Assembly (NCBI GenBank): GCA_965217565.1
Contig: CBDCIS010000008.1
Coordinates: 1-64,000 of the forward strand
Origin: CBDCIS01 sp965217565
GTDB taxonomy: Bacteria; Chloroflexota; Dehalococcoidia; Lucifugimonadales; CATOSD01
Reading direction: 5' to 3'
Length of the DNA: 64,000 nucleotides
Position 1 is the first letter of the stretch. Every line of letters begins with the position of its first letter. The position numbers and the translations under genes are program-made. Under the pieces are notes generated by a model. It was not told the DNA's origin. It saw nothing but the letters and a program-made list of their open reading frames with translations, and searched no databases. Below, piece after piece: positions 17,636 through 26,343 of the stretch.

Positions 17636-18535
17636 ATGTCAAAGTCAATCATTGGTCTGCTGGTGAGCATCGCGGTGCTCGCGATTCTGCTAACCGGGTG
17701 TTCCGATGAGCCGGACCCCACTCCTTCGAACGGGACCGATTCCAGCGCCACCACCTCATCGGAGCAGGGGGTCAATCCTGAGCCAACACATGCTCCCACA
17801 TCGGCTGTGACAAACATCGCCGCACCGGAGGCGGCAACGCCCACACTTGCCGCTCTCCCGTCCGCCACGACAACGCCCGCAGACACAGCCACTGCCGCCG
17901 CACGGGAAGCGACGACGCCCACACCTGCCGCTCTCCCGACCGCCACGGCAACGCCCGCAGACACAGCCACTGCCGCCGCACGGGAAGCGACGACGCCCAC
18001 ACCTGCCGCTCTCCCGACCGCCACGGCAACGCCCGCAGCCACGGCGACTGCCGCCGCAGCAAAGACGAGGTCCGCCAGGGAGTTCGCCTCGGTCAGCGCC
18101 GGGGTGCGCCACACCTGCGGGGTGAGGGCCGACGGCTCCGTCGCCTGCTGGGGGCGGCATAATGATGGCCGGTCCGCGCCGCCGTCCGGGGAGTTCGCCT
18201 CGGTCAGCGCCGGGTCTTCGCACACCTGCGGGGTGAGGCCCGACGGCTCCGTCGAATGCTGGGGCTCCAATGATGATTTCGGCGGCAATGTTGTTGGTCA
18301 AGCCACTCCACCGTCCGGGGAGTTCGCGTCGGTCGGCGCGGGGTACCACCACACCTGCGGGGTGCGGACCGACGGCTCCGTCGAATGCTGGGGATCAAAC
18401 GAGTATCTGGACGGCAATGTTCTTGACCAGGCCACGCCGCCGTCGGGGGAGTTCGCCTTGGTCAGCGTCGGGGCGTTCCACACCTGCGGGTTGAGGACCG
18501 ACGGCTCCGTCGAGTGCTGGGGCGATGATAAATAT
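17636..18535 (+). pseudogene. RCC1-like repeat lipoprotein, N-terminal part (cut by IS1595 transposon)
   Basis: Start taken at ATG 17636 (MSKSIIGLLV), whose first codons match those of the lipoprotein after leader B. A lipobox LLTGC puts the lipid-anchored Cys at residue 22. A low-complexity Thr/Pro/Ala linker follows, built from a 78-bp tandem repeat (about 17850-18060). Then come RCC1-like repeats of the form EFASVSAGxxHTCGVRTDG followed by SVECWG; three complete repeats and part of a fourth lie here. The predicted fold is an extracellular beta-propeller tethered to the membrane. Removing 18536-21589 and one copy of ATAAATAT rejoins DDKYG to QATPPSGE in frame with the part at 21598-22800. 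Confidence 0.85.
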
Positions 18536-18563
18536 GGGAATTATATACTTGTGTACCAAAATC

Positions 18564-18788
18564 CTAGCTGGTACAGCCGGAGCAAAGGCCGTCCTCGTGC
18601 AGGGTTTCAGGGTAGCGAACAACCCGCTTGCAATCCTCGCAGCGATATTCCGTCTTGGTCGGCGAGTCAAAGAATCCCGTCTTTGGCTTGGCCCCCAAGA
18701 CTACCTCGGCTATTCGCTCCGGCGTGGCGTCTATCCTAGGTGGCAAGGGCCGGGCTGGGCGGCCTCTCTCTGGCTTCTTTCGTGGCAT
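18564..18788 (-). CDS. Small zinc-ribbon protein carried by IS1595 transposon
   Basis: A 74-residue protein; ATG 18788 follows AGGAGTAAACG. The N-terminus is basic and Pro-rich (KPERGRPARPLPPRIDATPE), then AERIAEVVLGA-like helix residues, then a Cys4 zinc ribbon (YRCEDCKRVV and GLCSGC). Proteins of this form occur in phages and integrative elements and may bind nucleic acid; no function is established. It sits 12 bp downstream of the endonuclease gene and 28 bp from the transposon end. Confidence 0.65.
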   Translation of the reverse strand: MPRKKPERGRPARPLPPRIDATPERIAEVVLGAKPKTGFFDSPTKTEYRCEDCKRVVRYPETLHEDGLCSGCTS

Positions 18789-18800
18789 CGTTTACTCCTG

Positions 18801-19574
18801 TTAGCGCGACCAACGGCCAAACCTTTTCCTGGCCTGCCCATGTACAACCACTTTGGGGCTAAAGTCCTGGGTTGGCTGAATCGTTAGCAGCAGGGCCATA
18901 ATCCGTGGCACAATCATATTAAACCGAACCTTCTGGTAATTCTTCCGGTCAGTTCGCATTTCCAGTTCGCCTACGTTGATTCCGTCCACCTTGAAAAGTA
19001 CCTTTTGTTCCGGCGGTGATTTCGCATTACGGGCCACCGAATTGACGACTTCGAAGCTCTCGCCCATCAGATAAACGATTTCCGTGTTCAGGAAAACATG
19101 ATACTGGTATTCGTGGAGTGCAGTCAGATAATTGACCTCGCCTCCGTTGAAAAAGGACTTCATCAGGAACGCCCGTAACAGGGCCTTTCGCTGGAAACGA
19201 TCCCTCAATTCCCGCATTGGTGTGCGTAACCTTTCCCGTGCTATGTCTTTGTTCTCCTGATAGCCATCAAAAGTCGGCGGAAGCGTGTCTATGCAGTGAA
19301 TGAGTAACTCCCCCACGCCGTTAAGGGCTTGAAAACCATCGTCTGTTTCAAACCGACTCCGACCGTAGAGGAAAACCTGCCACTTCTTGTTTCCTGACTT
19401 GACCGAATGAGCATCACCGGACGGGTCTATTACGTCCTTCTTGGCTCGCAGGTCATTCTGATAGTCCTCTGGTATTCCTATGGACTTGGCAAAAGCCAAC
19501 GCATTAGCGTGGCCCAGCGCCCTGATTTTACGGGCTTCGTCTGCGCTTTGAAAACCACGCTGGCCGGTGGTCAT
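18801..19574 (-). CDS. Probable type II restriction endonuclease (IS1595 cargo)
   Basis: A 257-residue protein whose ATG 19574 overlaps the methyltransferase stop as ATGA, implying translational coupling. I do not recognise a named endonuclease family. It has a mixed alpha/beta composition, a KSGNKKWQVFLYGRSRFETD segment, and VLFKVDGINVGELEMRTD near the C-terminus that could supply acidic metal-binding residues of a PD-(D/E)XK-like core, though a clean motif is not visible. The call rests mainly on the tight coupling to a solitary adenine methyltransferase, the classic R-M arrangement. It could instead be another methyltransferase-associated protein. Confidence 0.55.
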   Translation of the reverse strand: MTTGQRGFQSADEARKIRALGHANALAFAKSIGIPEDYQNDLRAKKDVIDPSGDAHSVKSGNKKWQVFLYGRSRFETDDGFQALNGVGELLIHCIDTLPPTFDGYQENKDIARERLRTPMRELRDRFQRKALLRAFLMKSFFNGGEVNYLTALHEYQYHVFLNTEIVYLMGESFEVVNSVARNAKSPPEQKVLFKVDGINVGELEMRTDRKNYQKVRFNMIVPRIMALLLTIQPTQDFSPKVVVHGQARKRFGRWSR

Positions 19575-20510
19575 CGCGGATCCCTCCAAATCAACAATTC
19601 GTGGGACTTCTTGACGTGAGAGCCTCCATTGTCGCGCAAGCGATTGTTCCCTATACGGGTATCGCCCTGCCCAAAGGTGTACTGCCAAGCCGGAGAGAAC
19701 ATCTGACAATCGGCGTACCATTCCCGAACCGTCTCACAATCGTTATAAGAGAGAATAAAGCCGGCGTCGTGGGACAAGAGCAAGTCCCGGAGGGCTTCAT
19801 GCTGGAATCCCTTGTGGTGGATCGGGAAGTTGCGGTGGGGGTACATCCCAACAAAGGTCTTGCCGTCTTCCAGGTAGTAGGGCGGATCGCAGTAAAGAAA
19901 ATCGTCCGGGTGCTGGGGTATGGAATCCTGAAAGCTGGCGCATTGCACTGACAGACTTGGTGCAGTAAAAGTGCGAACCCGTGAAAGCAGGGCTTTGTAG
20001 CGTCCTTCCTGAAGATAAACGTTGGAAGGCCAACCTAGGAAATGAGGCCCGTAAGAGGTTTGGGAGTTGAAGTAGTAATGCGCAGCCAGGGCGTCCAAGT
20101 TGAGGGGGTTATTCCCTTCCCAATGGTCTTGCAGACGGGCCTTGACCGCCCAAAATGTGTCTCGGTTCGGCTCAAAGTCTTGTAGTAAGGTGTACAACCG
20201 CTCAGGGTTTGAGAGTTGTATCTGCCAGTAGTTCACCAGAATGTCAAAAACGTCATATCCGACTACATCCAGCCCCATCTCTTTGGCGCAGGCAACCTCC
20301 ACAGAGCCGCCACCGATAAACGGACACACCACCCTCTGAATGTTCCTCGGTAACCTCTCGACTACATAGCCGACTCCGAGACTCTTTCCCCCCTGCGTAG
20401 CGTAATGGTGCCCCCAAGTAGCGTTTATAGTCTAGTTTGCCTTGACTCCGCAACCTTAACAGGAAGGAATCCACAATTGGCATAGGCTTGTCCATCTCAA
20501 TTAGAACCAT
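19571..20510 (-). CDS. N6-adenine DNA methyltransferase, D12/Dam-like, frameshifted (IS1595 cargo)
   Basis: ATG 20510 has GGGAGG seven bases upstream and lies 12 bp after the transposase stop. The first frame (to about 20388) gives the family opening ending in APLRYAGGK, motif X. The second frame (from GYVVERLPRNIQR onward) gives CPFIGGGSVEVACA, the AdoMet-binding motif I, and FLYCDPPYY, the catalytic DPPY motif IV. The order X-I-IV is that of alpha-group Dam-like enzymes. The frames join at a six-G run on this strand (20388-20393); five Gs would give one intact protein of about 312 residues. Either an error, a pseudogene or a switchable tract. Recognition sequence unknown. Confidence 0.8.
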
Positions 20511-20522
20511 CGCGATACCTCC

Positions 20523-21497
20523 CTAAAGTCCGCCCTTCAATCTGGTTTCCTTCGGCCCTATCAACTCGGCGTAGGGTAGATGCTTGCCTACTGCCCCTTG
20601 CGCCATTATAGCCATTTGGTCGGTGGTGTCTAATGGCCGGTTGTTGTGCCGGCCCTCAAACTCGTCAACGTAGCGGTCTAGGTGCTTCGCGCTGAAGTGA
20701 TGATAGACGCCATCGTGACCCCGCTTGAGCATTGACCAAAACGATTCCATGCCATTGGTATGCGCTTGGCCCCGAACATACTCGGAGACACTGTGCTTAA
20801 CGGCTTCGTGGGGCCGGTTCAGGCCGACATAGGCCCTGGCCTCATCGGTATAGACCTGCGCCCCGAACTCCGTCTCCATATGGACAAAGCCCTGTAGGGT
20901 AGAGGCATCGGTCTGCTCAACCACTTTGGCCTTAACCTGGTTGGTGGGCCTGTCCTTCAAGCCTGCCACCGCCGTCTTGCCGACTGGCCCGCGCCCTGCC
21001 CGTAGCTTCTTGTCAGAGTGCTTGTTCCCTTCCTTCCCGCCGATATAAGTCTCATCGGCCTCTACCGGCCCCGCCATCCGCTCCGTCTCCGAATTCCACG
21101 TTTCCCGAATGCGGTGAGCGAGATACCAAGCGGCCTTTTGAGTGATGCCCAAGTCGCGGTGTAGTTTCATGGAACTAACACCTTTGAGGTTAGTTGAGTA
21201 GAGATAGAAAGCCAACGCCCACTTGCTGAGAGGCAACTTGGAATCGTGCATGATAGTCCCAGTCTTGACCGTGAAATTGCCATTACAGGTCTTGCAATGA
21301 TACTGGCGAGTCTGACGGCGAGACTTACGAGGGGAGATGGCGTCGCTATCACAGTTGACGCATTGGATGCCGTTGGGCCAGCGTCGGGCAACGAACCATA
21401 CCTCGGCCTTTTCGTCATCGCCAAACTGTTGCACGGCATCAATGAGACTGATACCCTTGCGGTATGCTTTGCCAGGAGCCTTCTTGGAAGTAGTCAT
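20523..21497 (-). CDS. IS1595-family (ISXO2-like) transposase
   Basis: A 324-residue transposase starting at ATG 21497. An N-terminal zinc ribbon (CVNCDSDA ... YHCKTCNGNF) precedes a helical DNA-binding region (GVSSMKLHRDLGITQKAAWY) and an ISXO2/DDE-Tnp catalytic domain with EADETYIGGKEGNKH, VYTDEARAY and HTNGMESFWSMLKRGH. Length is normal for the family and no defect is seen, so the transposon may be mobile. An inverted repeat CTGAATCC/GGATTCAG lies directly before the start and could limit expression. Confidence 0.92.
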   Translation of the reverse strand: MTTSKKAPGKAYRKGISLIDAVQQFGDDEKAEVWFVARRWPNGIQCVNCDSDAISPRKSRRQTRQYHCKTCNGNFTVKTGTIMHDSKLPLSKWALAFYLYSTNLKGVSSMKLHRDLGITQKAAWYLAHRIRETWNSETERMAGPVEADETYIGGKEGNKHSDKKLRAGRGPVGKTAVAGLKDRPTNQVKAKVVEQTDASTLQGFVHMETEFGAQVYTDEARAYVGLNRPHEAVKHSVSEYVRGQAHTNGMESFWSMLKRGHDGVYHHFSAKHLDRYVDEFEGRHNNRPLDTTDQMAIMAQGAVGKHLPYAELIGPKETRLKGGL

Positions 21498-21597
21498 AAT
21501 ACACTGAATCCTTACTTGATTTATGGATTCAGTGTACCATATGACGGCGAAAGAGTCAAGCGTTTTTGGTACACAAGTATATAATTCCCATAAATAT

Positions 21598-22800
21598 GGC
21601 CAGGCCACGCCGCCGTCGGGGGAGTTCGCCTCGGTCAGCGCTGGGTCGGCCCACACCTGCGGGGTGAGGGCCGACGGCTCCGTCGAATGCTGGGGGCGGA
21701 ATAATGATGGCCGGTCCACGCCGCCGTCGGGGGAGTTCGCCTCGGTCAGCGCCGGGTGGGGCCACACCTGCGGGGTGAGGACCGACGACTCCGTCGAATG
21801 CTGGGGCGATGATGATTATGGCCAGGCCACGCCGCCGTCCGGGGAGTTCGCCTCGGTCAGCGCCGGAGGGGGCTACACCTGCGTGGTGAGGACCGACGGC
21901 TCCGTCGAGTGCTGGGGCGATGATGAATATGGCCAGGCCACGCCGCCGTCCGGGGAGTTCGCCTCGGTCAGCGCCGGGGTTTTCCACACCTGCGGGGTGA
22001 GGACCGACGGCACCGTCGAGTGCTGGGGGTGGAATGAGGATGGCCAGGCCACGCCGCCGTCCGGCGAGTTCGCCTCGGTCAGCGCTGGGTTCCTCCACAC
22101 CTGTGGGGTGAGGACCGACGGCTCCGTCGAATGCTGGGGTTCCAACAAGGATGTCCGGGGCTTTGTTTTTGGCCAGGCCACGCCGCCGTCCGGCGAGTTC
22201 GCCTCGGTCAGCGCCGGGTGGTGGCACAACTGCGGGGTGCGGACCGACGGCTCCGTCGAATGCTGGGGATCAAACGAGTATATTGATATATATGGGCAGG
22301 CCACGCCGCCGTCCGGGGAGTTCGCCTCGGTCAGCGCGGGGTACCTCCACACCTGCGGGGTGCGGACCGACGGCTCCGTCGAATGCTGGGGCTATGACAA
22401 ATATGGCCAGGCCACGCCGCCGTCCGGGGAGTTCGTCTCGGTCAGCGCCGGGGACATTCACACCTGCGGCGTGAGGACCGACGGCGCCGTCGAATGCTGG
22501 GGAGCCAATGGAAACGGCCAGGCCACGCCGCCGTCCGGGGAGTTCACCTCGGTCAGCGCCGGAGGCGCGGGCGGTGACACCATCGAGGGCGGTCACACCT
22601 GCGGGTTGAGGACCGACGGCTCCGTCGAATGCTGGGGTTCCAACAAGGATGAAATTAGCCTCATGGTTGGTCAAGCCACGCCACCGCCGGGGGAGTTCGC
22701 GTCGGTCGACGCCGGGTCTTGGCACACCTGCGGGGTAAGGACCGACGGCGCCGTCCAATGCTGGGGGTTGAATAGTAGTGGCCAGGCCACGCCGCCCTAA
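21598..22800 (+). pseudogene. RCC1-like repeat lipoprotein, C-terminal part
   Basis: Continues the lipoprotein interrupted at 18535. About ten more repeats follow, each with the core AGxxHTCGVRTDGSVECWG and joined by GQATPPSGE, giving about fourteen in all. Variable residues lie between SAG and HTC and between CWG and GQA, with the rest near constant at DNA level (period about 111-130 bp). One repeat (near 22561) carries an insertion rich in Gly. It ends at a TAA directly before leader copy B. Conserved Cys pairs in each repeat suggest disulfides in an exported propeller; variable loops suggest binding of diverse ligands. Confidence 0.85.
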
Positions 22801-22808
22801 TCCCCAAT

Positions 22809-23307
22809 CCACCACGCTTGACAAAATCAAGAACTTTCGAATTACGCTTCAGGTTGGCGCTGTAACCTGGCGCCTGCCTTGCCCCGGCGTCGGTCCGCCG
22901 GGAACCGGCGAACCGGGCCGGCAGCAAGCGGAGAGGCCCCTGCTGTAACGGCGGGGGCCTCTGGCTTGTCTCAGACCGCCGCAGCCATTTCGACGCTCAC
23001 GGCTGCGCCCCGCGCGCTCCCCGGCATTCCTCGACCGTCAGCCAGTGAGAGTCCCGTTGAGCGTCCACGCCGCTTCCTGAATACGCTGGGCTTTTGCCTG
23101 ACGCGACATGGGCATAGGCGCCTGGTAGTCATTTGCCTACGAGCCTCCTATAGACAAATGTCTAGTGCAAAATAGACATTTGCACCTTATATCCGGCCTG
23201 GAAGCTCAGTACGATTTATGTTGACGAGGGTTGCTTTTCGGGCGGCAGGTCTTGCCATGGCCACGAAAGTCCAGGCAACCATACGACGTTGGGCGAGAGG
23301 AGCGAAA
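22809..23307 (+). repeat. Conserved lipoprotein leader, copy B
   Basis: Matches leader A with few differences: CGCTTGACAAAATCAAGAAC at about 22815, hairpin 22933-22961, leftward 23-codon frame MSRQAKAQRIQEAAWTLNG (23038-23109), double operator 23151-23185. Similarity runs up to the start of the next lipoprotein gene, whose first codons (MSKSI) also match those after leader A. Confidence 0.78.
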
Positions 23308-25764
23308 ATGTCAAAGTCAATTGCAAGCAGTGTGCTGCTCGCGGGCGCGATCCTCCTCGCCATTCTCCTGCCCGGATGTTCCGATGAGCCGACCCCTTCG
23401 CCGGTGGCCAAGATTCTTCCTAGCTCCACTGCTACAGTGACATCCGTTCCTACGGCAACGGCCACCGCAACCCTGACGCCAGCTCCCATTGCTACACCAT
23501 CACCCGTTCCCACGGCCACGCCCACTCAGACCGCGATGCCCACAGCCACTCCTACGCCCTTGCCGACTGCAACACCCACGCCCACTCGGGTCGCGACGCC
23601 CACAGCCACTCCGACGCCCTTGCCGACTGCAACACCCACGCCCACTCGGATCGCGACGCCCACAGCCACTCCGACGTCCTTGCCGACTGCAACACCCACG
23701 CCCACTCGGACCGCGACGCCCACAGCCACTCCGACGCCCGTTCCGACTGCAACACCCACGCCTACAGCCACACGCACACCAAGGCCCGCCCTGCCCCCGC
23801 CGCAATCTGACATTGAGCCTGTAGCCGCTGATGCGGACCGAAAGCGCGATGAGCAGGTTCAGAATGCTATTGGCGAACTCCGCGCCACCACGCCAGAACT
23901 GGCCACAAGAATCTGGGACCTTCCTTGGGTCGAAGACGGTATTGATAGGATTGAGTTCGATGCATTTCGGGGGCTGATTCGTCTGGCAGGTGCGGGGCAT
24001 CTGGAAGACTTGCTCGAGGAGCCGTGGGTCTTGGAAGGCAGGAACTACCCAGCCCTTGAGTCCCTACAGTATCTTGGGGCGGAGGAACTTGACAGGCTAA
24101 TGTCCCATCCCAGCATCGCTGACGGTGTAACGGACCAAGAGGCGAAGATTATCGCCACGATCCACTCTCTTGTCGACCCTGATCTGCTGGACAAACTGCT
24201 GGACCCCGAGCAGGTCACCGTGGAGGAGCGGACTATCACCCTGCCTCTGGCGGGGGAGACGGAGTTGACGATCATCCGCATCCAGCCTGGACTTGATGAC
24301 ACCATGGACATCTTGGAACATGCCGTGCGGAGCATTGAGGGGTTCATGGGGCTTCCTTTCCCACGGCGACAGGTGATCTACACATTTGCGGTGGGCCGGA
24401 AAGGACCGGTTGCCGCGAACCATGGCACCCATGTATCGTTTTCGGTCGAAGAGCGAGACCGATCATTTCTGCTTGAGGTCATCAGCCATGAAGCGGCCCA
24501 CTACTACTGGAGAAGGGGGCCAGGCTGGATAACGGAGGGTGCAGCCACATTCTTGGAACTCGTTGTCGAGTATCCGACTGACGGTCAACCCTGCCCCATA
24601 ACCGCTAGGTGGGGTCGGCCTTGTGCAGACCCGCTGGAGGGTCGTGCAGACGAAAGACCCTGCCCCATAGCTCGAAACATCGCCGAGTTTGAAGCAGTGA
24701 CTGACCCGTACCATCCCAGACTTTGCGGTACTTACGGCCACTGCTTTTACGCATTGGGGGAGCGTATCTTCCGGGACCTCCACCGCAACATGGACGAAAT
24801 CAATTTCCGCCAGGCTTTCCGGCGCCTGTACCTGCACACCGTGTTTGAACCCGCAAACGAGTGCGGCGATAACTACAACTGGTGGATGTGTCACATTAGG
24901 GAGGCCTTCATCACATACGCATCTCAGGAGACGGCCGCCGCCATCGAGAAGGTGATCGCCCGCTGGCACGACGGCACCGAACCTCATGGCCTGTCGTTCA
25001 TTGACGACACCCCCGTCAATCCCGAGATCGCTGTCATCAATGGGCAAATCGAGGGCGCATATTTGAGCCTCTCCGAAGGTGGTCTTCCCGTCTCTGCCCT
25101 TACTCCTACTTTAGAACTACAAAACACGTACCGTATTTTCATGAACCTGGATTTCTCCTACGGGCACGCCGTCGGTCTCGTAGACCTGCCGATTGAGTTT
25201 GCTCTCTATTATGAGGATGGCTTTGCATACCAAGGATATCCGACGCACGTGTCGTTGCCTGCTGGGGAAGGGCGAAAGACCGCTCACTTAGAGCTAAATT
25301 ACCAACCGGCGGTGGGGCGGCACTGGGTCCAGGTATATTGGGGGGATCAGAAAATAGCCGAAGCAACCTTCGAAGTTCTCGAGGTTCTGATCCCGCCCGA
25401 CGTGTACTCTATCACGGGAGTAATCACCGACACAGAGGGGCACCCGCTTGAGACGATTTTCTTGCGCGCTATTCGAGGGCAGAACGAACTCAGTACATTC
25501 ACTGTGTCTGAGGGTTACTTTGGGTTCCAAGCGGGATCATTCGGATCATTCGTCATAGAGGTCGCAGTTCCGGGATATCGAGATTTTGTGGGATGGTACG
25601 ACGGCAGCGGCGGCATAACCACCGACCCCAGCCGGGCCTCTGAGATTATCCTCGACGGCGGCGACGTCACCGGCATAGATATCGTCCTACCGACGGATCT
25701 CGAGAGCCTGCTTTGTCCGGCTGGTCGTTACCGTTCGAAAGAAACTGGCCGCTGTCCAGATTAG
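23308..25764 (+). CDS. Thr/Pro-linker lipoprotein with gluzincin-like peptidase domain
   Basis: ATG 23308 follows GAGAGGAGCGAAA; the frame is open earlier but this start gives a clean signal. Lipobox ILLPGC with Cys24, then a Thr/Pro-rich spacer encoded by a 60-bp tandem repeat (about 23521-23770, four units). A helical region follows, then SHEAAHYYW with His394, Glu395 and His398, and a Glu at about 410 in GWITEGAATF, the layout of Peptidase_MA/M1-like gluzincins with a short interval. C-terminal beta domains end in a carboxypeptidase-regulatory-like segment (ITGVITDTEGHPL). Probably a cell-surface metallopeptidase behind leader B; substrate unknown. Confidence 0.8.
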   Translation: MSKSIASSVLLAGAILLAILLPGCSDEPTPSPVAKILPSSTATVTSVPTATATATLTPAPIATPSPVPTATPTQTAMPTATPTPLPTATPTPTRVATPTATPTPLPTATPTPTRIATPTATPTSLPTATPTPTRTATPTATPTPVPTATPTPTATRTPRPALPPPQSDIEPVAADADRKRDEQVQNAIGELRATTPELATRIWDLPWVEDGIDRIEFDAFRGLIRLAGAGHLEDLLEEPWVLEGRNYPALESLQYLGAEELDRLMSHPSIADGVTDQEAKIIATIHSLVDPDLLDKLLDPEQVTVEERTITLPLAGETELTIIRIQPGLDDTMDILEHAVRSIEGFMGLPFPRRQVIYTFAVGRKGPVAANHGTHVSFSVEERDRSFLLEVISHEAAHYYWRRGPGWITEGAATFLELVVEYPTDGQPCPITARWGRPCADPLEGRADERPCPIARNIAEFEAVTDPYHPRLCGTYGHCFYALGERIFRDLHRNMDEINFRQAFRRLYLHTVFEPANECGDNYNWWMCHIREAFITYASQETAAAIEKVIARWHDGTEPHGLSFIDDTPVNPEIAVINGQIEGAYLSLSEGGLPVSALTPTLELQNTYRIFMNLDFSYGHAVGLVDLPIEFALYYEDGFAYQGYPTHVSLPAGEGRKTAHLELNYQPAVGRHWVQVYWGDQKIAEATFEVLEVLIPPDVYSITGVITDTEGHPLETIFLRAIRGQNELSTFTVSEGYFGFQAGSFGSFVIEVAVPGYRDFVGWYDGSGGITTDPSRASEIILDGGDVTGIDIVLPTDLESLLCPAGRYRSKETGRCPD
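23521..23770 (+). repeat. 60-bp tandem repeat encoding Thr/Pro spacer
   Basis: Four consecutive 60-bp units differ by only a few bases and keep frame, encoding ATPTATPTPLPTATPTPTR-like units. Such tracts change copy number easily and would alter the distance of the peptidase domain from the membrane. Confidence 0.85.
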
Positions 25765-25836
25765 TAGTGTGGTGACGCTAGTCGATGTACCTAAATAGAG
25801 CCTGCCTTCTGCCCGCCACGCAGCCCAGCCGAAGGC

Positions 25837-26143
25837 TCACTCCTCCTCCCGTCCCCGCATCTCCCCATTCTCTATCCGGTAGCCGACGCTGGGCTCGATG
25901 AAGGTGTAGGCGGGATGGTCGGCGTCATTGCCCCGCTTGCGGCGGAGCTGTTTCTCCGCAAGCCGCAGCCTCTGCAAGTCGCCGAAGCAGTCCGTTCCGC
26001 ACAGCCCAGACCACCACCGCCTCCTCACCGTCTCTGGCGCGCCCAACCACCTCAAATTCCCCGGACCTCTCCGGCATGAACCGCAGACTGCCCCTCATGA
26101 CAGGGCAAGGCATAGACACATGCCTATAAGCGGTGTGGTTCAT
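25837..26143 (-). pseudogene. Fused remnants of NarL-type and OmpR-type response regulators
   Basis: From 26143 leftward the product reads CPVMRGSLRFMPERSGEFEV and GRARDGEEA, matching the receiver start of the regulator at 27563-28228. It then jumps directly to VVVWAVRNGLL, the last residues of that same regulator, with the middle deleted. In another frame, to 25837, it reads EKQLRRKRGNDADHPAYTFI then EPSVGYRIENGE, matching the winged-helix end of the hybrid kinase at 3047-4741. So two deleted regulator genes are stitched together. No functional product is likely. Confidence 0.7.
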
Positions 26144-26343
26144 ACGCCCTTGATGCCTTCAGCTCCTTGGACTAAATTCTTAGGAAGTGAATGAGTGCTG
26201 GACGGGTATTTTCACCTGGTCGGTTTGACTACTCTGACCCTTCTCATTTCGAGGCTGAGCACACCGCGCCGGGTATAGGTACAAATCGCACTCCAGCCGC
26301 AATCTGCCGTAATCCAATCTGATGGAGATGAGTCCTGAGTCCA

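Larger units (their letters stand above)
18536..21589 (-). mobile_element. IS1595-family transposon carrying a restriction-modification cargo (3,054 bp)
   Basis: The first 26 bases, starting GGGAATTATATACTTG, recur perfectly inverted at the right end, and ATAAATAT is duplicated on both sides (18528-18535, 21590-21597). Eight-bp duplications and a zinc-ribbon plus DDE transposase fit IS1595. All four genes point left in the order transposase, adenine methyltransferase, probable endonuclease, zinc-ribbon protein, closely spaced as an operon. Passenger genes are known in IS1595-family elements. An R-M module as cargo makes this a self-protecting or addictive transposon candidate. Confidence 0.9.

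Noticed and set aside
18070..22800. Direct repeats of about 111-130 bp, considered as a CRISPR-like array
   Set aside because: They code continuously for RCC1-like repeats and the variable parts are loops, not spacers.
21556..22830. Several long leftward frames rich in ADRGELPGRRRG-like repeats
   Set aside because: Mirror images of the RCC1-like repeats on the other strand; periodicity alone keeps them open.
23521..23770. Regular 60-bp tandem units, considered as CRISPR
   Set aside because: No unique spacers; the units code in frame for a Thr/Pro spacer inside a lipoprotein.
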